From contig NZ_JACVOX010000001.1 of NCBI RefSeq assembly GCF_018882215.1, forward strand, positions 543,902 through 607,901: a DNA stretch of 64,000 nt, written 5' to 3'. Position 1 is the first letter of the stretch. Each line of letters begins with the position of its first letter. Below, one piece after another: positions 26,164 through 35,514 of the stretch. The translations under genes and the position numbers were made by a program. The notes below the pieces were generated by a model that had not been told where the DNA came from, made no database searches, and was given only the letters and a program-made list of their open reading frames with translations. Source of the stretch: Polynucleobacter sp. AP-Kaivos-20-H2 (GTDB lineage Bacteria; Pseudomonadota; Gammaproteobacteria; Burkholderiales; Burkholderiaceae).

Positions 26164-26955
26164 GTGAAATACCTTATCGCCATCCTCCTTTTATCTACAC
26201 AATTGGTTTTTGCTCAAAATGCCGATAGCGAGAAGCAAGGTGTTGTTGGGGTTCGCTACACCAAAAACGCCGATGGGATGATCGTCATTAAGTATGTCGA
26301 GCACAATTCACCAGCAGCGCAGGCTGGCATTCAAGTTAATGACATCATGATTAGCGTCGATGGATCAAGTCTTAAAGGAATGGATCCAGGCAATATTAAG
26401 AATATGCTTCGTGGCAAAGTAGGCAGTACTGCTGAGATCAAGCTGGAAAACTCTCAAACCAAGAATGAATATTCCGTTAGCGTGGTCCGCAAGATTGTCC
26501 GCTTTGGGGCGGACGATGGCTCAAAAGACTCGCTTAAAAAAACGACTGTAGTTGAGGCAAGCAATGCGGATAGGAGTGAGGCAGCCATCAAAGCCTCACC
26601 TCCTAAAACTACCACCAAGCCACCTGAAAAAATTCCAACAGCCACAACTCCATTGGCTGCAACACAAAATGTCTCTACTTTAAACCCAGAGAAAGCCTCT
26701 GCAAACCCTTCCAGTGACTCCAAATACTTTATTCAAACTGGGGCTTTTTTCACAAAAGAGATTGCCAATGATCAGGTTGCGGCCTTTAATCAAAAGGGCT
26801 ATACAAGCTTTGTTGATCCTGCAAAAATTAATGGTAGTAATGTGTTCCGCGTGCGCATTGGGCCCTTGCCAACACAACAGAGTGCTGAAGCAATATCTAA
26901 AAAACTCGCTAGCCAAGGTATTAGCGCCTCAATTATCGAAGCCTCAAAGAACTGA
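26164..26955 (+). CDS. Exported PDZ-SPOR domain protein
   Basis: A 263-residue protein with a signal peptide (about residues 1-17, ending VFAQ), a PDZ domain at about 25-110 (NSPAAQAGIQVNDIMISVDG), a Pro/Thr-rich linker, and a SPOR domain at the C-terminus (YFIQTGAFFTKEIANDQVAA...FRVRIGPLPTQQSAEAI). SPOR domains bind denuded glycan strands at division sites or active wall regions; PDZ binds protein tails. Start is GTG at 26164. It is divergent from the TPR/NTF2-like gene and lies before the M23 endopeptidase gene on the same strand. Confidence 0.88.
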   Translation: MKYLIAILLLSTQLVFAQNADSEKQGVVGVRYTKNADGMIVIKYVEHNSPAAQAGIQVNDIMISVDGSSLKGMDPGNIKNMLRGKVGSTAEIKLENSQTKNEYSVSVVRKIVRFGADDGSKDSLKKTTVVEASNADRSEAAIKASPPKTTTKPPEKIPTATTPLAATQNVSTLNPEKASANPSSDSKYFIQTGAFFTKEIANDQVAAFNQKGYTSFVDPAKINGSNVFRVRIGPLPTQQSAEAISKKLASQGISASIIEASKN

Positions 26956-27062
26956 GCGTTTGTAATATGAAAATGACGTATCCATTTAAGACCATAGCAA
27001 GTGACGCTATAGCAAAGCAAGCAAGCTAAGCCCCTCCTTTATTTCAAACATCGAATTACATT

Positions 27063-28028
27063 ATGCAAATCATCTGGATTTCAGGGGCAACCTCCCACTG
27101 TAGAAAATTTAATATTACTAAGACGCAGTTAACACGTTTTACTGTTGCCCTCGGTATTCTGCTGATCATGATTGGAAGCGCAGTTTATTTCTTGGGTTTT
27201 AGGGTCGCCATCAAATTTGATCCCGGCATGGCACGCGATATGGGCGGTGTAATTACCTCAGAAGAGCTTTACCAGCTTGAGGACGAATATCGTGAAAAAC
27301 TTGCCAAGCTCCAAGGCAACCTTAAGGCGATGGACCGGAAAATTGACGCCCTAAGTAAGATTAACGAACAGTATGCTGCGCTAGCAACACCACTCCCTTT
27401 AAAGGAAAGACGCAAAGATAAGGATAGTGAAGCGGGCGCAGGCAAAGGCGGTCCTTATCTACCCCTTTTCCCTTATCAAGTGAATTTTGACGAAAATGCT
27501 GGCCTTAGAATTAATCTTAGTAAAACCCTAGAATCCACAGAGAGTCTGAATCAGAAAATACAGTCCCTAAAAGAGGTTTGGCTTGAGAAGTATGAGCGCC
27601 TAATTCCTCTGCCTACAAAACCACCATTAGCCGCTGGCTACGGCTTAAGTAGCAATTTCGGTGCACGTGTCGACCCGATCACTAACAGTCCTGCCTTTCA
27701 CCCTGGCATTGATTTCAATGCAAAAGCCGGCACTCAGGTTTTGGCTGCTGGTAATGGCACCGTCATTAAGGCAAAGCAGGATCCAGAACTTGGAAACGTG
27801 ATTGAAATAAAACATACTGAGGGATTCACTAGTCTGTATGCTCATTGTCAAAAACTACTAGTAAACAAAGGTGACGTAGTCAGTCGCGGTCAACTCATTG
27901 CGGAGGTCGGTAATACTGGCCGCTCTACAGGGCCACATTTACATTTCAGTATTTATAAGAACGGCACACTACTCAATCCAATGGATGTCTTGGCTTTCAC
28001 TAAGCCAGCAGCAGCTAAAGAGAACTAA
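27063..28028 (+). CDS. Membrane-anchored M23 (LytM-type) endopeptidase
   Basis: A 321-residue protein. One membrane helix at about residues 25-47, a coiled-coil region around 65-105, and a C-terminal M23 domain with the zinc ligands: His213 and Asp217 in HPGID, and His294 in PHLHF; His261 (YAHCQ) and His292 complete the active site. It should cleave peptidoglycan cross-links in the periplasm. Its stop overlaps the end of the convergent bactofilin gene by 4 bases. M23 endopeptidases paired with bactofilins are a recurring arrangement in bacteria with localised wall growth. Confidence 0.92.
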   Translation: MQIIWISGATSHCRKFNITKTQLTRFTVALGILLIMIGSAVYFLGFRVAIKFDPGMARDMGGVITSEELYQLEDEYREKLAKLQGNLKAMDRKIDALSKINEQYAALATPLPLKERRKDKDSEAGAGKGGPYLPLFPYQVNFDENAGLRINLSKTLESTESLNQKIQSLKEVWLEKYERLIPLPTKPPLAAGYGLSSNFGARVDPITNSPAFHPGIDFNAKAGTQVLAAGNGTVIKAKQDPELGNVIEIKHTEGFTSLYAHCQKLLVNKGDVVSRGQLIAEVGNTGRSTGPHLHFSIYKNGTLLNPMDVLAFTKPAAAKEN

Positions 28029-28489
28029 GAAGAAATTCCTGCGTCTTGCTTGATCTTGTTGATAGTATCTTGCAGTTGCGTAGCTGAGTCGGAACTAGAG
28101 TTTGGCTCTGCCCTTTTCGAGATCATTTGACCATTGAGTGTGGCGCCTGGCTCAATGCCGATGGTGTCATACGTAACATCCCCATGAACGTTGGCGGTTG
28201 TATGCAACTCCACTCTTTCATGTGCATACGTGTTTCCATTCACCATGCCAGCAACGAGAATTCGGAATGCGAAGATATCACCATGCACTTCACCACCTTT
28301 ACCGATAGCTATGGTGATTCTTTGGCCAGCACGCTCCTCGATATTGCCGAAAATCTTGCCATCTACTCGCACACTTTCAGAAACAATTAAGGAGCCATGA
28401 AATTCTGTAGCGCCCCCAATGATGGTTCCAAATGATTCAATCAACGGTTCAGAAAACTTGTGCTCTTTATTCTTTTTACCAAACATCAT
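28025..28489 (-). CDS. Bactofilin
   Basis: A 154-residue protein with the bactofilin beta-helix core (DUF583): IIGGATEFHGSLIVSESVRV, a GKIFGNIEE turn, ...NTYAHERVELHTTANVHGDV and IEPGATLNGQM. Short disordered ends flank it. Bactofilins polymerise without nucleotide and scaffold wall enzymes or chromosome-segregation factors. It follows a ParA-like gene by 9 bases (same operon) and converges on the M23 gene. The direction in which this pair acts on shape is not known. Confidence 0.93.
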   Translation of the reverse strand: MMFGKKNKEHKFSEPLIESFGTIIGGATEFHGSLIVSESVRVDGKIFGNIEERAGQRITIAIGKGGEVHGDIFAFRILVAGMVNGNTYAHERVELHTTANVHGDVTYDTIGIEPGATLNGQMISKRAEPNSSSDSATQLQDTINKIKQDAGISS

Positions 28490-28498
28490 CGTACCTCG

Positions 28499-29368
28499 TT
28501 AATTTTGCTTTATCAGAAAGGCAGGAATAGACGCAGAAGTATTATCAATCAACTCACTAGACTTCAGTGCATGACCTTGAGAACGAGCTTGCATGCTTGA
28601 TAATTTTTTGTTTTGACGGTAGCGATCTAATATCAAAATACCCTTACCTAGACCAGAATAAATGGAGCCCAATTTAGAAGTAGGCGCTTCACGCTCACGC
28701 CTTTTATCTAAAATCTGTTGGGCCACAAACTCCCCAAAGCGGCAAAAGTAATTTGAGATAGTGGCATTGCTGGATACGCAGAAAAAATCTTCATAAACAA
28801 AGTTATCAATATCATTAGCACGCAATACAGGAGGAGTGACGTAACACATTTTCAATGAAGCAAGATTTGTAGAAATACTGGTTTCTGCAAAATTAGTTTC
28901 GACTCTACTAGGAACTGCCATGATTGCTTGTTTATTTTTCGCAATAAAAGGGGTGTTGCGTAATACATATTCCAAGATAAATATTTCGGTACTAGCTAAT
29001 TCAAATTTCGAAGTTGAAGTTGGAACTAAAATGATATCGAAATCATGCATGAAATTCTCCGCCATATTTGGCGTCCAAGTAAGATCCGAAATGCTGACAT
29101 CAAAACCTGTTGAAAATTTACGCAAAGAAGATCTGGCGCTCAATAGTGTAATGCCAGCACTTTGATAAGACATCTCAGCTCGAAAAGTCTCAATACCAAT
29201 ATTAGGAGCCTTTTTAATCCAGGCAGAAGATGAACTTTGCTCGTCGTAATCAATCAATGAAATTTTCAAGCCCTTTTGAAGAGCTAGGTATGCAGCAAGA
29301 TTAGCGGCAATCGTGCTTTTACCAACTCCACCCTTACGGTTTGTGACGAGTATTTTTATTGTTTCCAT
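28499..29368 (-). CDS. Orphan ParA/MinD-type ATPase
   Basis: A 289-residue protein with the deviant Walker A motif KGGVGKST at residues 12-19 and LIDYDEQSSSSAW as the Walker A' region; a Walker B-like ILVPTSTSKFE is recognisable further on. No parB lies next to it. The gene is cotranscribed with the bactofilin gene (9 bases). ParA-family members position cellular cargo such as chromosomes, chemoreceptors or flagella. The cargo here is unknown; the partner bactofilin suggests wall or polar positioning. Confidence 0.88.
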   Translation of the reverse strand: METIKILVTNRKGGVGKSTIAANLAAYLALQKGLKISLIDYDEQSSSSAWIKKAPNIGIETFRAEMSYQSAGITLLSARSSLRKFSTGFDVSISDLTWTPNMAENFMHDFDIILVPTSTSKFELASTEIFILEYVLRNTPFIAKNKQAIMAVPSRVETNFAETSISTNLASLKMCYVTPPVLRANDIDNFVYEDFFCVSSNATISNYFCRFGEFVAQQILDKRREREAPTSKLGSIYSGLGKGILILDRYRQNKKLSSMQARSQGHALKSSELIDNTSASIPAFLIKQN

Positions 29369-29643
29369 GAAAATCTCTTGCTCTGCTTTGCTGAAATAGG
29401 ATATTCATCCTATTGCTATGCATCACAATTTGCAACAAATTTCTTAAAAATTAAGGTATTGCAGATCACTCTTCAATTTAAAAACTAACATTTGGGAGGA
29501 TCGTTGTCGGAAATGTCATCAATATCCTTACATTTATAGACTTACTAGGATGTTGACACAATTAAAATAAGCTAGCTTATTTTGCCCCTGATGGAAAACT
29601 ATTTGAGGCTTAACGACTGATAAAAGACTGTTCCCGCTAACTA

Positions 29644-29808
29644 ATGGGGTCTACAAAATATATTTCATTAGAAATGATGGCGTTTGTTCAGCACTTACGC
29701 GAACTCTCCGGTGGCAAACCAGCAGGCTTCAAATTATGTATTGGACACCCCTGGGAATTGTTCGCTATCGTAAAAGCTATGCTCAAGACACAAATTTATT
29801 TTATTGTA
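29644..29808 (+). pseudogene. Remnant of an FMN-binding glutamate synthase family gene
   Basis: The frame from 29644 encodes MMAFVQHLRELSGGKPAGFK followed by LCIGHPWELFAIVKAMLKT, which matches the central FMN-binding region of the glutamate synthase-like family (roughly residues 250-300 of about 530). The match ends after IYFIV, where the normal continuation with a Asp-Gly-Gly loop is missing, and a stop codon lies just upstream in frame. The fragment sits between the ParA gene and the 3' end of tRNA-Arg. It looks like the rest left by a deletion; it is not a functional gene. Confidence 0.72.
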
Positions 29809-29834
29809 CAAAAGGCGATCTACTGTATAAAAGG

Positions 29835-29860
29835 TAAGGGCCCCCGACAGGAGGCCCTTA
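29835..29860 (-). terminator. Rho-independent terminator of tRNA-Arg
   Basis: TAAGGGCC and GGCCCTTA form an eight-base-pair stem around a ten-base loop. On the minus strand it is followed by CCTTTTAT. It begins five bases after the tRNA 3' end. Confidence 0.8.
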
Positions 29861-29864
29861 TAGT

Positions 29865-29941
29865 TGGTGCGGCTGGCAGGAATTGAACCCACGACCCCTT
29901 GGTTCGTAGCCAAGTACTCTATCCAGCTGAGCTACAGCCGC
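29865..29941 (-). tRNA. tRNA-Arg(ACG)
   Basis: On the minus strand the 77-base cloverleaf begins GCGGCTG, ends CAGCCGC-A-CCA with the CCA encoded, and has the anticodon stem CTTGG/CCAAG with loop CTACGAA, giving anticodon ACG. A TTC-type T-loop (GGGTTCAATTCC) is present. The first A of the anticodon is expected to be modified to inosine. The 3' end faces the glutamate synthase remnant. Confidence 0.96.
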
Positions 29942-29959
29942 AACAGCCATAATTATGCC

Positions 29960-30460
29960 ATGAAAGAGAAGAACTACATTACACCCGCAGGTCATGAACG
30001 CATCAAGAGCGAGCTCCTGCAGCTCTTAAACCTTGATAGACCAGAGGTTGTGAAGGTTGTGCACTGGGCAGCCAGTAACGGTGATCGATCGGAAAATGGC
30101 GACTATATCTATGGAAAAAAGCGCCTGAGGGAGATCGATAGACGAATTCGTTTACTCAATAAACGCCTCGAATTTGCTGTGGTTGTTGATAATTCCACTC
30201 GAAAAGCTGGTGAACATGATGCCGAACAGGTGTTCTTTGGAGCAACCGTGACCTATGCGGCCTTAGAAGGTATGCAGGCCGGCAAGGAGACTTTGATCAC
30301 CATTGTTGGTGTGGATGAGGTTGATTTGGATCAGGGGCATGTTAGCTGGGTTTCACCTTTAGCAAAAGCCCTCATTAAATCCCGCATTGGAGATTGTGTT
30401 TTTATCAAAACTCCAACTGGACCGGTTGAAATAGAGATTTTAGATGTTCAATATCTTTAA
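29960..30460 (+). CDS. greB: Transcription elongation factor GreB
   Basis: About 166 residues: N-terminal coiled-coil finger (ITPAGHERIKSELLQLL, RSENGDYIYGKKRLREIDRR with the acidic tip) and the C-terminal FKBP-like domain (GVDEVDLDQGHVSWVSPLAKAL). GreB restarts backtracked RNA polymerase by stimulating RNA cleavage. The SENGDYIYGKK motif is the GreB rather than GreA type. The frame is open further upstream through the tRNA, so the ATG at 29960 is taken as start. Convergent with spoT. Confidence 0.94.
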   Translation: MKEKNYITPAGHERIKSELLQLLNLDRPEVVKVVHWAASNGDRSENGDYIYGKKRLREIDRRIRLLNKRLEFAVVVDNSTRKAGEHDAEQVFFGATVTYAALEGMQAGKETLITIVGVDEVDLDQGHVSWVSPLAKALIKSRIGDCVFIKTPTGPVEIEILDVQYL

Positions 30461-30482
30461 GGACTGAATAACTTAGGCTAGC

Positions 30483-32849
30483 CTAAGCAGATCGAGTACG
30501 CGTTACCCGCATAACGTCAGGATTAGAGCGCAGACTGCGCATCACTTTAGAGAGATGCAAACGATCGTAGACTTGGATCGTAAAGCGAATGGTGACCGAA
30601 TCTTCTTTGAAGCGATCTTCCATAGAAACATTCATGATGTTGGAATCCGCAGCCGTTACGCTACTCGCCACTCTCGCTAACACACCCTTACCTTGCCGCG
30701 TATCAATCGCCAGATCTAACTCAAACTCACGATTGAGCTCTTTAGCCCACTCTACCTCAACCCACTTTTCACTGTCCTTAGACAACATACGCAATGCAAT
30801 GGGGCAATCATTTGTATGGACTTGTAGCCCCTCACCTTTGCCGAGATAACCAATGATGTTGTCTCCCGGAATAGGATGGCAGCAAGTTTGAAAATGAATC
30901 GAATTGCCCTCGCGTCCATCAACTAAGATGGCTTGGCGTTGATGATGGTGGCTTGCCTCTTGATTGGGCGCAACCCAATCAGCAACACCTAAACGCATTT
31001 GCTCAGCCCCACCCTCATCATCAATCAAAATTTTCAGACGAATAGCCAGCTCTTGCGGAGAGCGTCTGCCTAAAGCAATATTGACACAAGCTTCTTCGCG
31101 GGTTTTATCACCGGTCCAATGCGTTAGCTTTTCCCAGATCTCAGGACTTAACAAGGCTGCATCAACGCCTTGCTGACGTAAAGCATTTGCCAAAAGACGC
31201 TCGCCCAGTTGAAGTGATTCAGAATAATGTTTTGTTTTAAGTGAATGTCGTATAGAAGCGCGCGCTTTTCCGGTGCGCACAAATGCCAGCCAACCTGGAT
31301 TAGGTTGTGAGCTTGCTGAAGTAATAACTTCAACAATGTCGCTATTTTTAAGCTCACTACGCAAGGGCAATTGCAGACCGTTGATTTTGACGGCTACGCA
31401 GGTATTACCCAGATCACTATGGATAGAGTAAGCAAAATCTAGAGCAGTTGCGCCCCTTGGTAAGGCCCTAATCTGCCCAGTGGGTGTAAATACATAGACC
31501 GCATCTGGGAACAAGTCAATTTTGACGTGTTCCAAAAATTCTTGAGAGTCGCCACTGCTATCCTGAATATCAATCAAGGACTGCAGCCATTGGTGAGCTC
31601 TGTTTTGTACCTCACTCATATCAGGGGAGCCGTCTTTATAAGCCCAATGCGCAGCTACCCCAGCTTCAGCTACCGCATGCATTTCCGTTGTACGAATCTG
31701 AAACTCCACCGGCACACCTGAAGGACCCAATAAAGTGGTGTGTAAAGATTGATAGCCATTTAATTTGGGGATCGCAATGTAATCCTTAAATTTCCCTGGC
31801 ATGGGCTTGTATAGAGAATGTAAGATACCGAGTGCGCGATAGCATTCATCAATGGAATGTACGGTAACCCGGAATGCATACACATCTAATACCTGCGAAA
31901 AGCTTAAATGCTTTGAGCGCATCTTAGTATAGATGCTAAAGAGCGTCTTCTCACGACCGCGCAGATCAACCTCTAAATTGGCTTTAGCAAAGGCCATGCG
32001 TGAAGCCTGCAAAATCTTCTCCACCATTTCCTTGCGGTTGCCGCGTGCACGCTTAACAGCGCCCTCAATGACTCGGAAACGCATGGGCATTGAGTAACGG
32101 AAACTGAGATCTTGTAGATCACGGTAAATGATGTTCAACCCAAGACGATGGGCGATTGGTGCGTAGATTTCGATTGTTTCAGCGGCTACACGACGGCGCT
32201 TCTCCATGGGTACAGCGTCCAGGGTGCGCATATTGTGGGTGCGGTCAGCAAGTTTGACCAAGATTACACGCACGTCACGCGCCATAGCCATGAACATCTT
32301 GCGAAAGCTCTCTGCTTGCGCCTCCGCATGACTTTGAAATTCTAATTTATCGAGTTTGGTTAAGCCTTCAACTAACTCTGCCACCTTATTGCCAAACTTT
32401 TCAACCAAATCTGCTTTAGTGCAGCCAGTATCCTCAATCACATCATGCATCAATGCAGCCATGATGGATGGCGCATCCAAGCGCCATGTTGCGCATAACT
32501 CGGCTACAGCAACAGGATGGGTAATGTAAGGTTCGCCGCTATGACGGTATTGACCTAGATGAGCAGCATCAGAAAACTGAAATGCCTTTTTAACCTGCGC
32601 AATTTCTTCAGGCTTTAGATAGGAAAGCTTTGCCAGCAATCCTTCAATTGAAACTACCTGATGCTTTAGAGGAAGGTTGGGCGCAGATGTCGGACCGAAC
32701 AAATGACGACTCGATTGCGCCAACAAACTCGCAATGATGGATTTTTTACCGCTTTGAGCTGAGTCTCGTGATGAGTCAAGCGAAGCATCCTTAGACGAGA
32801 TGCTTCCAACTTTTTCCGATGTATTGGCTAGTCCTAAAGGGAGCTCCAC
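30483..32849 (-). CDS. spoT: Bifunctional (p)ppGpp synthetase/hydrolase SpoT
   Basis: A 788-residue RSH protein. Hydrolase domain with HDVIED at about residues 135-140; synthetase domain with GREKTLFSIYTKM and FSQVLDVYAFRV; TGS domain (DAVYVFTPTGQIRALPRGAT); C-terminal ACT domain. The intact HDxxED motif predicts working hydrolase activity. It sets (p)ppGpp levels in stress and starvation. The start is GTG at 32847-32849 preceded by a GGGG. It follows rpoZ by 15 bases in the standard spoT-rpoZ-gmk order. Confidence 0.96.
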   Translation of the reverse strand: MELPLGLANTSEKVGSISSKDASLDSSRDSAQSGKKSIIASLLAQSSRHLFGPTSAPNLPLKHQVVSIEGLLAKLSYLKPEEIAQVKKAFQFSDAAHLGQYRHSGEPYITHPVAVAELCATWRLDAPSIMAALMHDVIEDTGCTKADLVEKFGNKVAELVEGLTKLDKLEFQSHAEAQAESFRKMFMAMARDVRVILVKLADRTHNMRTLDAVPMEKRRRVAAETIEIYAPIAHRLGLNIIYRDLQDLSFRYSMPMRFRVIEGAVKRARGNRKEMVEKILQASRMAFAKANLEVDLRGREKTLFSIYTKMRSKHLSFSQVLDVYAFRVTVHSIDECYRALGILHSLYKPMPGKFKDYIAIPKLNGYQSLHTTLLGPSGVPVEFQIRTTEMHAVAEAGVAAHWAYKDGSPDMSEVQNRAHQWLQSLIDIQDSSGDSQEFLEHVKIDLFPDAVYVFTPTGQIRALPRGATALDFAYSIHSDLGNTCVAVKINGLQLPLRSELKNSDIVEVITSASSQPNPGWLAFVRTGKARASIRHSLKTKHYSESLQLGERLLANALRQQGVDAALLSPEIWEKLTHWTGDKTREEACVNIALGRRSPQELAIRLKILIDDEGGAEQMRLGVADWVAPNQEASHHHQRQAILVDGREGNSIHFQTCCHPIPGDNIIGYLGKGEGLQVHTNDCPIALRMLSKDSEKWVEVEWAKELNREFELDLAIDTRQGKGVLARVASSVTAADSNIMNVSMEDRFKEDSVTIRFTIQVYDRLHLSKVMRSLRSNPDVMRVTRTRSA

Positions 32850-32864
32850 ACCGGAACCCCTTAA

Positions 32865-33068
32865 TTACAAAGGTACTTTGGTCAACATGTCACGGTCAGT
32901 CACACCAGCAGCTACTTCGCGCAATGCAACTACGGTAGCTTTATCTCTGGACTCAACGCGTGGGGAGTGACCTTGTACTAATTGGCGAGCACGATATGTC
33001 GCAGCCAAAACCAGTTCAAAACGGTTTGGAATAGTTTTAAGGCAATCTTCTACAGTAATACGTGCCAT
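32865..33068 (-). CDS. rpoZ: RNA polymerase omega subunit
   Basis: A 67-residue protein beginning [19 protein letters not shown] and containing [12 protein letters not shown], typical of RpoZ. It supports folding of the beta-prime subunit and is part of a ppGpp binding site on RNA polymerase. It lies between gmk and spoT. Confidence 0.97.
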   Translation of the reverse strand: MARITVEDCLKTIPNRFELVLAATYRARQLVQGHSPRVESRDKATVVALREVAAGVTDRDMLTKVPL

Positions 33069-33112
33069 GCTGTACTCACTTAATTTAGCTTCAATACCTA
33101 TAGGATAACTGA

Positions 33113-33751
33113 TTAGACCCCGAGGCGCTTCAAAAGGGCTGGATTTCTGGCCATACTGGGGCCAGAGCGCAGACGGCTGGAAGCCAATATGTGCTTTAAA
33201 TCGACCAAAGCCTGGTCAAAAGAATCGTTCACCACGATGTAATCTGCCTCATGAGCATGCAAAAGCTCTACATGGGCAGCTGCCAAGCGGCGTTGAATCG
33301 TTGCTTCATCGTCCTGACCACGCTTACGTAGACGCTCTTCTAAAGCCTCTATGGATGGCGGGAAGATAAAGATCCACTGCACAGAGGGTATTAACTCCCG
33401 AATTTGTTGGGCACCTTGCCAATCAATCTCCAACATGACATCACTGCCAGCTTGCATTTGAGATTCAATCCAAGGCTTTGAAGTCCCATAAAAATGACCA
33501 TGGACTTCTGCCCACTCTAAAAAATGTCCCTGATCACGTTCTTGCAAAAAATCTTCTTTTGTCAGAAACCGATAATCCTTGCCATCTACTTCACCAGGTC
33601 GTGGCGTACGCGTGGTAGTTGATAAAGATAACTTCAACCCGGCTTCGTCTTTCAGCAAGGCATTAACCAGAGAAGATTTTCCTGCGCCTGAGGGCGCAAC
33701 AATCATCAACATACTGCCTTGATAGGATGGTGTCGAAGTGGAGTTAGTCAT
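33113..33751 (-). CDS. gmk: Guanylate kinase
   Basis: A 212-residue kinase with the P-loop [14 protein letters not shown], the [21 protein letters not shown]-binding segment and [15 protein letters not shown]. It phosphorylates GMP to GDP in the cytoplasm. It begins 16 bases after yicC ends and is followed by rpoZ. The full-length family pattern is present. Confidence 0.97.
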   Translation of the reverse strand: MTNSTSTPSYQGSMLMIVAPSGAGKSSLVNALLKDEAGLKLSLSTTTRTPRPGEVDGKDYRFLTKEDFLQERDQGHFLEWAEVHGHFYGTSKPWIESQMQAGSDVMLEIDWQGAQQIRELIPSVQWIFIFPPSIEALEERLRKRGQDDEATIQRRLAAAHVELLHAHEADYIVVNDSFDQALVDLKHILASSRLRSGPSMARNPALLKRLGV

Positions 33752-33767
33752 AAATCAATAAAAAGGA

Positions 33768-34697
33768 TTACTCGAGGTTTTGAACTTGCTCACGCATTTG
33801 CTCAATGAACAACTTGAGCTCTAGAGCTGCTTGCGTGCACTCTTCAGATACAGATTTGGAACTTAAGGTATTAGCTTCGCGATTCAACTCTTGCATCAAA
33901 AAATCTAAACGCTTACCAACAGGGCCTTTGCCTGCAAGTGCAGTGTCTACCGCTTGAAGATGGGTCTTTAAGCGCGCAAACTCTTCAGCTACATCGATGC
34001 GTACTGCATAAAGAACAACCTCTTGACGAATACGCTCCATCAGTTCAGCGCCCGCCTTGGCTTGTTCTTGAGCAGCTAGCGCTTCAGCGAGACGCTCTGT
34101 GAGCTTTTCTTGGTACTGGGCTACATATTCAGGAACTTTGGGCTCAATGATTTTAACGATGCCGCGCATCTTGCCAGTGATACTGGTAAGTACGCCAACC
34201 AAGGCCTTGCCTTCTGCATGACGACTCTCCATGAGAGCTGCTAGGGCTGCGCGCCCAGCTTCAACTGTGGCAGTGATCCAGCCATCTTCCTCGCCACGAG
34301 GCTCGGAAACAATGCCTGGCCAACGCAACACTTCAGCAATACTCAATTCTTGTGCTTTTGGAAAAGCCTCTTGGGCTTTCTCTTGAAGGGTATAAAGGGC
34401 ATCAAGACGATCTCGACTAATTGCACCTAGGGCATGGGGATTACTTTTGGCAGCACCTGCTGCTGCACTATTGACCCGCCATGCCGCTCTAAACTCGACT
34501 TTTCCGCGCGATAGGCTTTGGGTAGCCAGTTCTCGCAAGGCAGGCTCTGCCCCACGACACTCGTCCGGAAGACGAAATCCTAGATCTAGAAAGCGGCTGT
34601 TAACAGCCCGACATTCCACCTGCAGATCAGCAACTACGCCCGCTCCTAGGGAGACTTGGCGAGAAGCGCTGCCATAACCAGTCATGCTCGATATCAT
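33768..34697 (-). CDS. yicC: YicC family endoribonuclease-like protein
   Basis: A 309-residue protein with the family start [12 protein letters not shown] and an internal [19 protein letters not shown], and the ending [20 protein letters not shown]...[17 protein letters not shown]. YicC-type proteins act in RNA turnover; the E. coli one has endoribonuclease activity. It is divergent from rph with 68 bases between starts, which is a common arrangement. Confidence 0.93.
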   Translation of the reverse strand: MISSMTGYGSASRQVSLGAGVVADLQVECRAVNSRFLDLGFRLPDECRGAEPALRELATQSLSRGKVEFRAAWRVNSAAAGAAKSNPHALGAISRDRLDALYTLQEKAQEAFPKAQELSIAEVLRWPGIVSEPRGEEDGWITATVEAGRAALAALMESRHAEGKALVGVLTSITGKMRGIVKIIEPKVPEYVAQYQEKLTERLAEALAAQEQAKAGAELMERIRQEVVLYAVRIDVAEEFARLKTHLQAVDTALAGKGPVGKRLDFLMQELNREANTLSSKSVSEECTQAALELKLFIEQMREQVQNLE

Positions 34698-34765
34698 ATG
34701 GACATTGTAGATTCATTATTGAACTAGACCCGATCCAGACCTTAACCCCACAGGACCCCATTTCC

Positions 34766-35506
34766 ATGAGCACAGCAAACCCAGCCAACATTGCCCGCCC
34801 TAGCGGCCGTAAGCCCACCGATTTGCGCCCAGTAACCATCTCTAGAGCCTTTACCAAGCATGCTGAAGGTTCGGTATTAATCGTCTTTGGGGATACCAAG
34901 GTGCTGTGTACTGCCAGCATCCTCGAAAAAGTGCCTCCACATAAGAAAGGCTCTGGGGAAGGTTGGGTTACTGCTGAATACGGCATGCTACCCCGCTCCA
35001 CCCATACCCGCAGCGATCGTGAAGCTGCCCGCGGCAAACAATCTGGTCGCACTCAAGAAATTCAGCGCCTCATTGGCCGCGCCATGCGTAGCGTCTTTGA
35101 TTTAAAAGTATTGGGCGAGAGAACCATCCACCTCGATTGCGATGTGCTACAGGCTGATGGCGGAACACGCACCGCATCCATTACTGGCGCCTATGTTGCG
35201 GCTCGAGATGCAGTAAACCAACTTCTTAAAAGTGGCGCACTGAGTAAAGACCCAATCATTGATAGTGTTGCTGCAATTTCTGTTGGCATCTACCAAGGCA
35301 TTCCAGTGCTAGATTTAGACTACCCAGAAGACTCTTCTTGCGATACCGATATGAATGTGGTCATGACCGGTAAAGGCGGCATGATTGAAGTGCAAGGCAC
35401 AGCTGAAGGTGCGGCATTTTCAAGGGTAGAACTCAATGCACTCCTAGACTTGGCTGAGCAAGGCATTCAAGAGCTCACCCAAATGCAAAGCGATGCATTG
35501 AAATAA
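34766..35506 (+). CDS. rph: Ribonuclease PH
   Basis: A 246-residue phosphorolytic exonuclease with [38 protein letters not shown] and [14 protein letters not shown], all classical for RNase PH. It trims the 3' ends of tRNA precursors. First gene of the rph-rdgB-hemW operon; rdgB begins 8 bases after its stop. Confidence 0.97.
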   Translation: MSTANPANIARPSGRKPTDLRPVTISRAFTKHAEGSVLIVFGDTKVLCTASILEKVPPHKKGSGEGWVTAEYGMLPRSTHTRSDREAARGKQSGRTQEIQRLIGRAMRSVFDLKVLGERTIHLDCDVLQADGGTRTASITGAYVAARDAVNQLLKSGALSKDPIIDSVAAISVGIYQGIPVLDLDYPEDSSCDTDMNVVMTGKGGMIEVQGTAEGAAFSRVELNALLDLAEQGIQELTQMQSDALK

Positions 35507-35514
35507 AGATCGAC

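Noticed and set aside
29644..29886. 80-codon frame as a new small gene
   Set aside because: Its first half is homologous to the middle of glutamate synthase and its second half runs into the tRNA-Arg terminator and tRNA, so it is a remnant.
29864..29959. N-terminal extension of GreB through the tRNA gene
   Set aside because: The translated tRNA antisense is not protein-like and GreB normally begins at the ATG at 29960.
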